The position numbers and the translations under genes were made by a program. A stretch of 49,428 nucleotides of DNA, from the IMG/VR virus record IMGVR_UViG_3300022871_000001, positions 1 to 49,428 of that record. One strand, 5' to 3'. Origin of the DNA: a virus. Of this stretch, positions 32,100 to 40,471 are shown piece by piece; position 1 is the stretch's first letter, and each line of letters opens with the position of its first letter. Under the pieces are notes generated by a model. That model did not search any database. It saw only the letters and a program-made list of their open reading frames with translations, and was not told the DNA's origin.

Positions 32100-32251
32100 T
32101 AAAAGAAAAAAAAGTTATGTTGCAGGCCTTAGAACTATTAAATAGATTTACAAAATGTGAAGATCTAAACAAGCAGTATGAAGCAATATTATCAAAGCTT
32201 ATAAGAATTGTAAAAACAGATGATGAAACAGAGTCCGAAATTTGGTTATAA
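32084..32251 (+). CDS. Small helical protein, unknown function
   Basis: This 55-residue protein (MKNLTIKEKKVMLQALELLN at its start) has a good GAGAGG site copied with the cassette. It is helical and charged. No family is recognised. Confidence 0.6.
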   Translation: MKNLTIKEKKVMLQALELLNRFTKCEDLNKQYEAILSKLIRIVKTDDETESEIWL

Positions 32252-32266
32252 AAAGGATATAAAGAA

Positions 32267-32524
32267 ATGCACGAATTAACTATATATATTAAGAAAAAGT
32301 TATTGCAAGAAATTGTTTTGACTGATATCTATATGTCAGATATTATTGAAACAAAATTAGATGATGTTGTAATGTTCGATTGTCTTGATGCTAAAATTAA
32401 TATTTACAGTGGGGCAGATGGTAACATAAAACACACAAAACCACTGGACAAAGATATATTTTTTGAGAATTACTATGAACAAATAGAGACACAAATATTA
32501 GATGAGCTAGGTTTATATTTATAA
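32267..32524 (+). CDS. Small acidic protein, unknown function
   Basis: This 85-residue protein has an alternating strand and helix pattern (MHELTIYIKKKLLQEIVL at its start) and an acidic character. It lies directly before the recombination genes. No family is recognised. Confidence 0.6.
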   Translation: MHELTIYIKKKLLQEIVLTDIYMSDIIETKLDDVVMFDCLDAKINIYSGADGNIKHTKPLDKDIFFENYYEQIETQILDELGLYL

Positions 32525-32542
32525 AAATAAGAGGCAAATAAA

Positions 32543-33145
32543 ATGGAAAAATCAGAAACAATTAATAAATTAGCAGTAAGCTTATGTAAGGCACAGGAAC
32601 AAATGGGCGGGGCAAATAAGAATGCAACAAATCCATTTTTTAAAAGCCAGTACTCAGATTTAACAGAAGTAATTCAAACAATTAAAAGTTGTTTACATAA
32701 AAATGGATTATCAATTATACAGGCGCCGGTAAGTAGCGAAAAAAGTATAGGCGTTGAAACTATATTACTACATGAATCAGGTGAGTATATTAGTAGTTCT
32801 TTCACATTGCCGATGATCAAAATGGATCCTCAGCAAGCCGGCTCTGCTATCACTTACGCACGTCGTTATGCATTAAAAAGTTGGATGTTAATTCCTGATG
32901 TTGATGATGACGCACAAAGTTGTATGCAAAATAAAAATGTTAAACAAAACAACTATAGTAATACTCAATCCGATAGTAAAATTTTACCTATTAGTGACTC
33001 AATTAAGAATAGGATTAAACTTGCTAATGACTTAAATGGATTAACTACAATATATCATCAACTCAAAGATAATAATTCAATAGATCAAGCTGAGTTAAAT
33101 TCATTACTATCAAATAGAAAGAAAGTATTAAATGAAAATAAGTGA
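32543..33145 (+). CDS. erf: ERF-family single-strand annealing protein
   Basis: The N-terminal about 130 residues carry the ERF signature: MGGANKNATNPFFKSQYSDL, then IIQAPVSSEKSIGVETIL and the motif AGSAITYARRYALKSWMLIP. It should anneal single-stranded DNA and pair with the exonuclease encoded just downstream. The C-terminal part is polar and variable. Its last codons overlap the small membrane protein gene at 33132. Confidence 0.9.
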   Translation: MEKSETINKLAVSLCKAQEQMGGANKNATNPFFKSQYSDLTEVIQTIKSCLHKNGLSIIQAPVSSEKSIGVETILLHESGEYISSSFTLPMIKMDPQQAGSAITYARRYALKSWMLIPDVDDDAQSCMQNKNVKQNNYSNTQSDSKILPISDSIKNRIKLANDLNGLTTIYHQLKDNNSIDQAELNSLLSNRKKVLNENK

Positions 33146-33251
33146 TACCTTATATTTAACAATATTTATGTTTTCATTTATTCTAGGTTTAGCATCTGGA
33201 ATAATTTTAGGAATAACTTTAGGAATAATAATTAGCTTAATAGGGGGATAA
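33132..33251 (+). CDS. Small membrane protein
   Basis: This 39-residue frame overlaps the end of erf. It is almost wholly hydrophobic with small-residue patterns (LGLASGIILGITLGIII), which suits one or two tightly packed membrane helices. Its role is unknown. Confidence 0.55.
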   Translation: MKISDTLYLTIFMFSFILGLASGIILGITLGIIISLIGG

Positions 33252-33252
33252 A

Positions 33253-33846
33253 ATGCAGATAATACGAGATGTAGAACAGGGATCAGAAAAATGGTTTAAA
33301 TTGCGTGAGTTACGCATGACTGCTTCACATGCTCAAAGTATTGCTGCAGCAGGTAAGGGCCTAGATACATATATAAGGACTAGAATTCAAAACTATAAAT
33401 TAGGACAAGGATCTCCTATTTTCATTAATGATGCGATTGAAAATGGTATTAAGTTAGAGCCAGAGGCGCGCTCAATGTATGAAATAACTAAAGGAATAGA
33501 AACACGGCAGGTTGGCTTTGTAATATATAACGATTATGTAGGTTGTTCGCCTGATATGTTGATTTGTAAAAAGGGACTAGGTGAAATAAAATGTCCTACT
33601 GACCGCGTATTTTTACGATATCTAAAAGATAAAATAATAAATACAAAATATCTATGGCAAATGCAAATGCAAATGATGATCTGCGAGCGTAGCTGGTGCG
33701 ACTATATAGTTTACAATCCACATTTTTTAGAAAACATTATTGTAAAGCGCGTATATGCGGATACGGCAATGTTTCAAAAGTTAAAAGCAGGGTTAGTAAT
33801 AGGTACAGAACTAATTAAAGAATTACTAGAAGGAGGTGAAAAATGA
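33253..33846 (+). CDS. YqaJ-like viral exonuclease
   Basis: This 197-residue protein has the YqaJ/lambda-exonuclease layout: QGSEKWFKLRELRMTASHA at the start, the acidic residue in VGCSPDMLI, then LGEIKCP (the E-x-K motif) and YLWQMQMQM. It should digest one strand of double-stranded DNA and supply single strands to the ERF protein, forming a Red-like recombination pair. Confidence 0.92.
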   Translation: MQIIRDVEQGSEKWFKLRELRMTASHAQSIAAAGKGLDTYIRTRIQNYKLGQGSPIFINDAIENGIKLEPEARSMYEITKGIETRQVGFVIYNDYVGCSPDMLICKKGLGEIKCPTDRVFLRYLKDKIINTKYLWQMQMQMMICERSWCDYIVYNPHFLENIIVKRVYADTAMFQKLKAGLVIGTELIKELLEGGEK

Positions 33847-33978
33847 ATATAATATTAGTATTAGTAGGAACAATTATATTGATAATGATGATAATGATGA
33901 TAATCACGGGGATATATTTATCAACTATATCAGACGAAATAGATAGAGAATATAAGAAACAAAAGGAATTTGAAGAAA
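33831..33978 (+). repeat. Duplicated membrane-peptide segment, copy 1
   Basis: These 148 bp are identical by eye to 34870-35017. They begin at the ribosome binding site and end in the coding sequence of the membrane peptide. Confidence 0.93.
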
Positions 33979-34001
33979 CAATAAAAAGAGGGGGAACTTA
34001 A
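33843..34001 (+). CDS. Small membrane protein (copy 1)
   Basis: This 52-residue protein has one N-terminal membrane segment (MNIILVLVGTIILIMMIMMI) and a charged tail. The first 45 residues are identical to the protein at 34882; the last few differ. It has an AGGAGGTG site. Confidence 0.7.
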   Translation: MNIILVLVGTIILIMMIMMIITGIYLSTISDEIDREYKKQKEFEETIKRGGT

Positions 34002-34003
34002 TA

Positions 34004-34885
34004 ATGAATAGTATCGTAAAAGTAGACGCAAAAGACTTTGGATTAGAAGAGAACAAAGCTCAGCAGATAGCAATAATGTTTGATCCGATGTTGAATAAAA
34101 TGGTAGAGCTAGAAAAAGAATATAACGCGCTAGCTAAAATTGATATTTCAGAAAAAAAATGTCAGTGGGCTAAGGATTTAAGATTACAATATGTTAAAGT
34201 AAGGACAGGCACAGCTAAAATTCATAAAGAGCTAAAACAATTCTATTTACAGGGGGGTAGATTTGTTGACGGCTGGAAAAATGCGCAATTGATGGCTTCC
34301 GGAACAATAGAAAATAAACTTAAAGACATAGAAGATCATTATGTTAATATTGAAAAAGAAAAAATACAAAAGGTTGAGGATGAAAGAACCGTTGAATTAT
34401 TAAAATATGGTAGTGAAATAATGCCGAAACAGTTAGGTAATATGCCAGAAGCAGTATTTCAAAATTATTTAACAGGAGTAAAAACTGCTTATGAATTAAA
34501 AATAGCCGCAGAGGAAAAAGCTGAAGATGAAAGAATAAAATTAGAACAACAAAAAATAGCAGAAGAAAAAGCTTTGCGTGCAGAGAACGAAAGGTTAAAA
34601 GAGCAGGCAAAGGCAGATGCAATAATACGTGAGAAGGAACGTATAAAATTTGAGGCAAAGGCAAAAGAGCAGGCAAGGGCAGAATTAGATCGTAAAATAC
34701 AGGAGGAAGAAAGACAGGAAAAGACAAGATTAAATTCACGCGAGGATTTAGTCAAATTTAAAGATTTTAAAACAAATATATTATCGTTAATAAAAGAATA
34801 TGATAATTTTACTGATCAAAGATGTGCTGATAGTTTTAATTATATCAAGGATTTTATAACCGATTATTTAGGAGGTGAAAAATGA
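34004..34885 (+). CDS. Coiled-coil phage protein of the recombination region
   Basis: This 293-residue protein has a helical N-terminus with a segment recurrent in phages (KVRTGTAKIHKELKQFYLQG, then GRFVDGWKNAQLMASG) and a long central charged coiled coil at residues about 165-245. It resembles a family of phage proteins of unknown role that often lie next to recombination genes (DUF1351-like). It lies between the two copies of the small membrane gene. Confidence 0.65.
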   Translation: MNSIVKVDAKDFGLEENKAQQIAIMFDPMLNKMVELEKEYNALAKIDISEKKCQWAKDLRLQYVKVRTGTAKIHKELKQFYLQGGRFVDGWKNAQLMASGTIENKLKDIEDHYVNIEKEKIQKVEDERTVELLKYGSEIMPKQLGNMPEAVFQNYLTGVKTAYELKIAAEEKAEDERIKLEQQKIAEEKALRAENERLKEQAKADAIIREKERIKFEAKAKEQARAELDRKIQEEERQEKTRLNSREDLVKFKDFKTNILSLIKEYDNFTDQRCADSFNYIKDFITDYLGGEK

Positions 34886-35017
34886 ATATAATATTAGTAT
34901 TAGTAGGAACAATTATATTGATAATGATGATAATGATGATAATCACGGGGATATATTTATCAACTATATCAGACGAAATAGATAGAGAATATAAGAAACA
35001 AAAGGAATTTGAAGAAA
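34870..35017 (+). repeat. Duplicated membrane-peptide segment, copy 2
   Basis: This is the second copy of 33831-33978, offset by 1,039 bp in the same orientation, identical by eye. Confidence 0.93.
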
Positions 35018-35049
35018 GACTAGAAAAAGGTAAAATTAATAATGAATGA
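34882..35049 (+). CDS. Small membrane protein (copy 2)
   Basis: This 55-residue protein is the duplicate of the one at 33843 and differs only in the last about ten residues (RLEKGKINNE). Its start overlaps the TGA of the coiled-coil gene. A 17-codon frame (35042-35095) follows and is too short to call. Confidence 0.7.
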   Translation: MNIILVLVGTIILIMMIMMIITGIYLSTISDEIDREYKKQKEFEERLEKGKINNE

Positions 35050-35095
35050 AAAGAAACGTAAAAACTTATTAATAAAATATAAGGGAATTATATAA

Positions 35096-35503
35096 ATGTC
35101 AAAGATAACAGCTAAACATATAGCAAACGTCGACAAAAATGGTGAGATGATTATCTTCGCAGATGTCGTAAAATGGAAACAGAACAAGCTAACTCTAAAA
35201 GGTCAGCAAGTTGAAATAACAATTAAAAAATTAGTAAAACATCGTAGTACTAATCAAAATGCCTATTTTGCATGCGTTATTTGTGTTATGTTCGCGGAAG
35301 AGATGGGCTGTAGATCTGAGGAGGCAAAGGAGGCACTTAAACGTGAATTCCTAGAAATACAATTAGCGTGTGGATTGAAGACAACAAAACCAACAAGTAG
35401 CCTCTCAACTGTTGAATTTGAGGATTTTACAAGACAATGCAGGCAGCTGGCCGGCGAGATGTTTGATCTTTATATTCCCTTGCCCAATGAAATAAATTTT
35501 TAG
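35096..35503 (+). CDS. NinB-like recombination protein
   Basis: This 135-residue protein has the pattern HRSTNQNAYFACVICVMFAE, then EEAKEALKREFLEIQ, then SSLSTVEFEDFTRQCRQLAG and a C-terminal YIPLPNE, found in NinB/Orf-like phage proteins that aid homologous recombination. Position next to ERF, YqaJ and an HNH protein agrees. Confidence 0.72.
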   Translation: MSKITAKHIANVDKNGEMIIFADVVKWKQNKLTLKGQQVEITIKKLVKHRSTNQNAYFACVICVMFAEEMGCRSEEAKEALKREFLEIQLACGLKTTKPTSSLSTVEFEDFTRQCRQLAGEMFDLYIPLPNEINF

Positions 35504-35549
35504 GAGGTTAATATAATAGATATAATTAATAAACTTGATGAGGCAAAGA

Positions 35550-35945
35550 ATGAAAAAGAAAAAAACTGATCGCGCAAAACTAAAAATACGTTTAGAAAAA
35601 ATGGCAAAGGATATTGTAAGGGCTAGAGATGATAATATTTGTACAAAATGTAAAAAATTTGTAGAGGGATCAAATCGACATTGTTCTCATATCATACCTG
35701 AAAGTGCAGATCATCGCTTAGCATTAGAACCTCATAACATGATAATAATGTGTTTTCATTGCCATATAAACTGGTGGCATAAAAATCCTATCGAAGCAAG
35801 CGAATGGGCATTAAAACTTTTTCCTACTTTAGTGCTAAAACTAAGACAGGAACATCTAGAAAATAGTTCAAAAGGTCCCATTAAACTTTCCGAATTAGAA
35901 GAAATAGAAGAAAGACTAAAAGAAATGCAGAAAATATGTCAATAA
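35550..35945 (+). CDS. NinG/Rap-like HNH protein
   Basis: The chosen start gives 131 residues with GAGGC upstream. The protein has the CTKC zinc pair, then RHCSHIIPESADHRLALEPH and CFHCHINWWHKNP, the HNH-type metal fold of NinG/Rap nucleases that act on recombination intermediates. A strong GGAGG site 30 bases upstream has no ATG next to it. Confidence 0.72.
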   Translation: MKKKKTDRAKLKIRLEKMAKDIVRARDDNICTKCKKFVEGSNRHCSHIIPESADHRLALEPHNMIIMCFHCHINWWHKNPIEASEWALKLFPTLVLKLRQEHLENSSKGPIKLSELEEIEERLKEMQKICQ

Positions 35946-35949
35946 GCTA

Positions 35950-35977
35950 TTGACAATTTAGTACAAAGTGATATAAT
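35950..35977 (+). promoter_or_regulatory. Promoter of the shared early family
   Basis: CTATTGACA, 16 bp and TATAAT directly precede the replication initiator gene. Confidence 0.85.
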
Positions 35978-35996
35978 TACATAAAAAGAGGATAAG

Positions 35997-36929
35997 ATGC
36001 AAAATGGATTTATAAAAAATTTTAGAGCTGTACTAGACAATGCAGTATGTTGCAAGGATACAGATTATTTTGCTGTGTGGAATTATCTTCTTCTTAATGC
36101 TACATATAAAAATAAGTTTGCAATATTGGCAGGCCAAAAAATACTACTAAAACCGGGTGAAATTATCACCGGAAGATCATCAATTTCAAAATTTTGGAAT
36201 ATTTCACATTCTAAAGTTGAGCGCATATTAACTACACTTGAAAAAGATGGACAAATCAGTCAAAAAACATCCAGTAGTGGGCGCTTAATCACTATAACAA
36301 ACTGGTCAATATATCAGATAAAAGATAAAAGCCCTGAACAGCAAAATAATATTATAAATAAAACAGTACCAAGCACTTATGATATCAAAAATAAAAAATC
36401 AGACAGCGACCGGACAGCGAGTGGACAGCGGAAGACAGTAGACATCGGACAGCGAGTGGATAGCGGAAGCAATTGTGATATAAACACTTATGACTTAGAT
36501 ACACAACAAATCGGACAGCGAATGGACAACCCTATTTTAGCAAAATCGGACACTAACAAGAATAAAGAAAGTAATATAAATATTACTAATAATATAAAGG
36601 GTCAAAACTTAGAATATATAAAAATAGTAAATAACTTTATCGAGAAGAAACTTACAGACGAAACATTTAAAAATAGTCTTTATCTTAAAAATACCGATGT
36701 ACAGGCATGGGTCTTAGAAATCGATAGGTTAGTAAGACTAGACAAACACACGCAAGACACTATAATCGAAGTTTTAGAGTTTTCTCTGTACAATCCTTTC
36801 TGGTCTAATCAGATTGTATCACTGTTAAATATACGCAAAAAAAGCAAAAGAAACGGATTATCCAAATTTGAAAACTGTAGATTAAGCTTAGAGACAGAAA
36901 AAAATTATAAACTAAAAAATAGGAGGTAA
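35997..36929 (+). CDS. Replication initiator with N-terminal winged helix
   Basis: This 310-residue protein begins QNGFIKNFRAVLDNAVCCKD and has a winged-helix-like segment (IITGRSSISKFWNISHSKVE, then RILTTLEKDGQISQKTSSSG), as in phage O-type initiators. Residues about 133-190 are the iteron-encoded part (SGQRKTVDIGQRVDSG, QQIGQRMDN). The C-terminus is helical. It likely opens the origin and recruits a helicase or its loader. Having iterons within its own gene is the lambda O arrangement. Confidence 0.78.
   Translation: MQNGFIKNFRAVLDNAVCCKDTDYFAVWNYLLLNATYKNKFAILAGQKILLKPGEIITGRSSISKFWNISHSKVERILTTLEKDGQISQKTSSSGRLITITNWSIYQIKDKSPEQQNNIINKTVPSTYDIKNKKSDSDRTASGQRKTVDIGQRVDSGSNCDINTYDLDTQQIGQRMDNPILAKSDTNKNKESNINITNNIKGQNLEYIKIVNNFIEKKLTDETFKNSLYLKNTDVQAWVLEIDRLVRLDKHTQDTIIEVLEFSLYNPFWSNQIVSLLNIRKKSKRNGLSKFENCRLSLETEKNYKLKNRR
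36402..36566 (+). promoter_or_regulatory. Iteron cluster inside the initiator gene
   Basis: GGACAGCG-type words occur at 36402, 36412, 36423, 36447, 36458 (GGATAGCG) and 36513, many about 11 bp apart and so on one face of the helix. The same word in the opposite orientation fills the non-coding region at 30.4-31.0 kb. This is a probable initiator-binding site and a candidate origin. Confidence 0.7.
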
Positions 36930-36931
36930 AA

Positions 36932-37558
36932 ATGATTTATAAAGAAGAAATTGTTGATATTGTACAGGAAACTCTATTTGCCAATTTTGCATTTCCGCCA
37001 TCCGTGATGGACAAGTATGTAATAGGATTATCAAATATTAACAATATAGAAGGTCTTGTTGATGTTATTAATGCTCTTGCTATAGAGTATAGAAAAGACA
37101 AATTTAATCCTAAACCTCCCTTAAATTTGATTATTGACACATATAATAAAAAAGTAATGAGTAGACTAAGAAATAATACAACCTGTAATCTTTGCAATAA
37201 TAAGGGGACTATAATAGCTTTTTGTGACCTCAGAGACGGTCTGATAGAATGGAAAAAAGGAATACATGCATATCAAAATTTGACGCAAGCAGTGTTGGTA
37301 TGTGAATGCGAATATGGTAATGATATGATAAAATTTCCTCAAAAAAGTGTAGATCAAACAGTTTGTATACGAAGTAAATTAATTGAAAAATATGGTTTAA
37401 CATATAGAGATGCAAAACGAGTAAAACTTATTAATATTGCTATAGATGAGTATAATAAACAATGTGATAATATAATAGATAGTTTAGATTCTGAAATGGT
37501 TTTATTCTGGTTTACTAGATTTTTTATTAAACAATGTAGGAACTATGAGGGGCAATAA
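36932..37558 (+). CDS. Zinc-binding protein next to the initiator, possible helicase loader
   Basis: This 208-residue protein lies directly after the initiator gene with GGAGG before its start. It has an N-terminal helical part, then CNLCNNKG and a later CEC that could bind zinc, and a helical C-terminus. No Walker motif is seen, so it is not a DnaC-type ATPase. A helper in replication is inferred only from position. Confidence 0.6.
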   Translation: MIYKEEIVDIVQETLFANFAFPPSVMDKYVIGLSNINNIEGLVDVINALAIEYRKDKFNPKPPLNLIIDTYNKKVMSRLRNNTTCNLCNNKGTIIAFCDLRDGLIEWKKGIHAYQNLTQAVLVCECEYGNDMIKFPQKSVDQTVCIRSKLIEKYGLTYRDAKRVKLINIAIDEYNKQCDNIIDSLDSEMVLFWFTRFFIKQCRNYEGQ

Positions 37559-37794
37559 TGACTGTATTCGAATTAATAGCAAAACTATCACACTATAATC
37601 CTAATTCAAAAGTAATAGTTGATGTTGATAAAAATGGGGATATATATCTTAAAATAGATGAAAACAAAATACAACATCAATCTGAAATAGTTATACAATT
37701 TAATTTGACAAAAGAAATAATGGAAGAACAAATAAAAAAAGAAATTTTAGCAATAAGATCAGAAAAAATAATGTTTGAAAATGATAACAAATAA
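37558..37794 (+). CDS. Small phage protein of a paralogous set
   Basis: This 78-residue protein starts TVFELIAKLSHYNPNSKVIV and resembles the openings of the proteins at 46880 and 47221 (LIKELSKY, FIKELGKNPD). Such proteins are common in phages and have no known role. Its ATG overlaps the stop of the upstream gene. Confidence 0.6.
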   Translation: MTVFELIAKLSHYNPNSKVIVDVDKNGDIYLKIDENKIQHQSEIVIQFNLTKEIMEEQIKKEILAIRSEKIMFENDNK

Positions 37795-37806
37795 AAGAGA
37801 TATAAA

Positions 37807-38544
37807 ATGGATAACGAAAAACTATTAAGTAGAATAAGAAAGTACGCAGAGTTCCATGTTCATAAAACGTTTGAAGATTTTAAAGAAAGAGAACATAATG
37901 CAGATGATATATATCAATTAATAAATTGCAGTATAGTATTTCAAACTCAAACAAACTTTGAATATCTAATTTCACTTAAACCGGCACCATATCAAATATT
38001 TAATTTGATTAATTATAATGTTAGATTTCAAAAACAAATATATTTTGACTATCTAAAAACAGTAAATCCTCGAGTAGAACAAGTATGCTCGGCAATTAAA
38101 TGTAATAAAAGATTACAAACACAAGCAAATTTTGACTATGTAAAAACATTAAATCCTGATAAGTATGAGATATATTTATTGTTAGCGTACAGAGAGAGAA
38201 TGCAAAATCAAGATAATTTTAATTACTTAAAAACATTAAGCCCTCTCAGCGAACAAGTTAAAACTATGATTAGATATAACAAATCATTTCAGACACAGGA
38301 GAATTTTAATTATCTTAAAACATTAAAACCGGTGTGCGATGAAATTTATCATCTTATTAATGAGATACTAATTTTTCAGACTCAAGATAATTTTGATTAT
38401 TTTACAACTCTTGATATAGATAGCTTTGATATCTATCACTTAATTAAAAATATTCCTGAGCTACAAACAAAAGAAAATGTAGAATGTTATAAATTAAAAG
38501 AGCCTAATCAAGATAATTTAAAATATTTACTAGAAATAATATAA
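37807..38544 (+). CDS. Seven-repeat helical protein, unknown function
   Basis: This 245-residue protein consists of about seven 29-residue repeats with the pattern FQTQxNFxYLKTLxPxxxxI (87 bp each) after a short N-terminus. The strongly conserved positions FQTQ, NF-YLKTL and the C-terminal I-LI suggest paired helices, as in solenoid binding proteins. No family is recognised. Confidence 0.7.
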   Translation: MDNEKLLSRIRKYAEFHVHKTFEDFKEREHNADDIYQLINCSIVFQTQTNFEYLISLKPAPYQIFNLINYNVRFQKQIYFDYLKTVNPRVEQVCSAIKCNKRLQTQANFDYVKTLNPDKYEIYLLLAYRERMQNQDNFNYLKTLSPLSEQVKTMIRYNKSFQTQENFNYLKTLKPVCDEIYHLINEILIFQTQDNFDYFTTLDIDSFDIYHLIKNIPELQTKENVECYKLKEPNQDNLKYLLEII

Positions 38545-38551
38545 ATGCCTA

Positions 38552-38579
38552 TTGACAATTTTACATAATACCCTATAAT
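38552..38579 (+). promoter_or_regulatory. Promoter of the shared early family
   Basis: CTATTGACA, 16 bp and TATAAT precede the HNH gene. Confidence 0.85.
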
Positions 38580-38603
38580 TGTAGTCAAAGGGAGGGATTT
38601 AAT

Positions 38604-38912
38604 ATGAAAGAGCGCGATATAAATAATACTATAAGGAGAATGCATAAATATAAACGCTGGACTACTAATATTAAAAAGCGTGATAATAAATGTGTATTCT
38701 GTGGTAAAATTAATGAATTAGAAGTGCATCATATACGAGCATTGTCAGGACTAATTAATTATTTGAATATTGATAGTAGAGATAAGGCTTTAGGATGCGA
38801 TCAATTATGGGATCTTAAAAACGGCATATTAGTTTGTCATAATTGCCATTTACAAATTGAAAAAGATATAAAAATTAAAAATAATTGTAAAATAATTGAA
38901 AAAGCCTATTGA
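38604..38912 (+). CDS. HNH endonuclease
   Basis: This 102-residue protein has the HNH fold in compact form: CVFCGKINELEVHHIRALSG, then LWDLKNGILVCHNCHLQIEK. Such proteins may be homing nucleases or act in packaging. This one stands alone behind its own promoter, in the early region. Its last codons overlap the next promoter. Confidence 0.85.
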   Translation: MKERDINNTIRRMHKYKRWTTNIKKRDNKCVFCGKINELEVHHIRALSGLINYLNIDSRDKALGCDQLWDLKNGILVCHNCHLQIEKDIKIKNNCKIIEKAY

Positions 38913-38936
38913 CAAATAAACGATATGGGGTATAAT
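38909..38936 (+). promoter_or_regulatory. Promoter of the shared early family
   Basis: CTATTGACA, 16 bp and TATAAT overlap the end of the HNH gene (its TGA is within the -35 box). Confidence 0.85.
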
Positions 38937-38961
38937 AGATAAGCAAAGGGAGGGATTTAAA

Positions 38962-39111
38962 ATGAATACAATATATGAATTAGAAGAAATGACAGAAGAA
39001 GAAATTTTATTATCTCTTAACGAAACTACTGAGGAAGAAGAAGAAAAAGAAAGGTTAAGTTGGAATACAATGAGTAAAGAAGATAGACTAAAAAGCTTAT
39101 TTGAAGATTAA
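38962..39111 (+). CDS. Small acidic protein, unknown function
   Basis: This 49-residue frame (MNTIYELEEMTEEEILLSLN at its start) has a strong GGGAGGG site and follows its promoter directly. It is extremely glutamate-rich. Acidic small phage proteins sometimes mimic DNA or inhibit host enzymes, but nothing specific is seen here. Confidence 0.6.
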   Translation: MNTIYELEEMTEEEILLSLNETTEEEEEKERLSWNTMSKEDRLKSLFED

Positions 39112-39136
39112 ACAGATTAACTATGAGGTAAAACAA

Positions 39137-39328
39137 ATGCCAACATTACGAAAAGAAACGTCTGAATATCTTAAGAACTTAAAAAAGGTTATGTTAATTC
39201 AAAAAATGTATTTAGAAGTTGAAAAGTATAGAGGAGCTAGCAGCGAAGATATATTTGATTTAGTTCAGGTAATAAGATCTACACGTTTAGAATATGATAC
39301 ACTAATTAAAGAATTATTTTATGAGTAA
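39137..39328 (+). CDS. Small helical protein, unknown function
   Basis: The ATG at 39137 has TGAGGTAAAAC upstream and is preferred to an ATG at 39101 inside the previous gene. The 63 residues (MPTLRKETSEYLKNLKKVML at the start) are helical. No family is recognised. Confidence 0.6.
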   Translation: MPTLRKETSEYLKNLKKVMLIQKMYLEVEKYRGASSEDIFDLVQVIRSTRLEYDTLIKELFYE

Positions 39329-39348
39329 ACTTTAAACTAAGGAGAATT

Positions 39349-39603
39349 ATGAATGAAAGTATAAAATATCTCGAGGATAATTCATATTGCCAACTTAATT
39401 TAAAAAACTATAATTATGGAGACGATTGTCCTATTTGTGGTAAGGAATTAACTCAACTTAACGAAAATAAATGTTTATGTTGTGATGAGTGTGGCTGTGG
39501 GACATTTTTTGGGATAGGACTCTATTATCTTAGAACTTATATAATATCAGATAAGAAGGGAAGCGCTCAAACTAAATATGCGCGAGTGGTGCGATCATGT
39601 TAA
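39349..39603 (+). CDS. Small zinc-ribbon protein
   Basis: This 84-residue protein has CPICGKEL and CLCCDECGCG, enough cysteines for one or two zinc sites. The C-terminus is basic. Its stop overlaps the start of the metallophosphatase (ATGTTAA), so the two are translationally coupled. Confidence 0.65.
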   Translation: MNESIKYLEDNSYCQLNLKNYNYGDDCPICGKELTQLNENKCLCCDECGCGTFFGIGLYYLRTYIISDKKGSAQTKYARVVRSC

Positions 39604-40445
39604 CACAAAAAGAAATAATACTAAAAACTATAGAAAAAACTCCTAAACTACTTGAAAATAAAACAGAACTTGCTAAATTACTTATACAAGCATATCCAAT
39701 TCTATTTACAACAGTTGAGAGTACAAGATCTAATATTAGCCATATTTTCAATAAACGTAAGAAAAAAACAAAAGATAATAATAATACAGTATTAGTATTT
39801 AGTTGTTTCCATGCCCCTTATCAAGATAATAGAGCTATAGATTTTTTAAAAGAAACAGCAGACAAATATCAGCCTAAAAAAATTATAAGCCTAGGAGATA
39901 TGGCAGATATAAATTCTACAAGTTTTCACGAAGTTAATCCTAATATGTCTAGTGCACTCGATGAGTTAGATGCAGCAACAAATGAATTAGCTAAGCTGTA
40001 CAAAGAATTTCCAGATATGACAGTAACAATAGGAAATCATGATAGAAGATATGCAAGAAAACTAACAAGCGGTAGCGTTCCTTCTAGGTTGCTATTACCG
40101 TTAAATCAAATATGGAATACTCCAAAGTGGGACTGGGTAGAGGAGATATATATTGACGGAGTTAGATATTTTCACGGCGATGGAGCTTCAAAAGCTCATT
40201 TAAATGCATTTACTACAGGAATAAGTCATGTACAAGGTCATTTGCACACTGAGTTTAGTCTTCAATCAAGATATATACAAGGATATAAAAAAATAGTCTT
40301 TGGTGCAACGGTAGGATGCTTAGCAGATCCAAAATCATTGGCAATGGCATATTCTAAAAATGCACGATTTAAAAATGTATTAGGTTGCGTAATAATAAAA
40401 AATGGTGAAGATGTAAAATTAATTAAATTAGAAGAAAAAGCCTAG
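39597..40445 (+). CDS. Calcineurin-like metallophosphatase
   Basis: This 282-residue protein has an N-terminal helical part of about 65 residues and then the metallophosphatase motifs: VFSCFHAPYQD, SLGDMAD, TIGNHDRRYA, RYFHGDG and HVQGHLHTEF. The first motif has cysteine in place of the usual aspartate (SCFH rather than SDxH), though the other ligands are present. It likely removes phosphates from nucleotides or nucleic acid ends; a helper of DNA repair is possible. Confidence 0.87.
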   Translation: MLTQKEIILKTIEKTPKLLENKTELAKLLIQAYPILFTTVESTRSNISHIFNKRKKKTKDNNNTVLVFSCFHAPYQDNRAIDFLKETADKYQPKKIISLGDMADINSTSFHEVNPNMSSALDELDAATNELAKLYKEFPDMTVTIGNHDRRYARKLTSGSVPSRLLLPLNQIWNTPKWDWVEEIYIDGVRYFHGDGASKAHLNAFTTGISHVQGHLHTEFSLQSRYIQGYKKIVFGATVGCLADPKSLAMAYSKNARFKNVLGCVIIKNGEDVKLIKLEEKA

Positions 40446-40471
40446 ATCTATATAAATAAAAAGGAGGTAAT

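Noticed and set aside
34344-34739. 131-residue minus-strand leucine/phenylalanine-rich frame
   Set aside because: It is the antisense of the charged coiled coil of the gene at 34004; such antisense frames are common over lysine/glutamate-rich genes.
35504-35550. A gene starting at the strong GGAGG near 35505
   Set aside because: No ATG, GTG or TTG follows at a suitable distance; only an ATA-started 17-codon frame is possible, which is too weak to call.
39597-40445. Cys for Asp in the first metallophosphatase motif as a sign of an inactive enzyme
   Set aside because: All other ligands are present and this substitution may be normal in a phage subfamily, so I do not claim inactivity.
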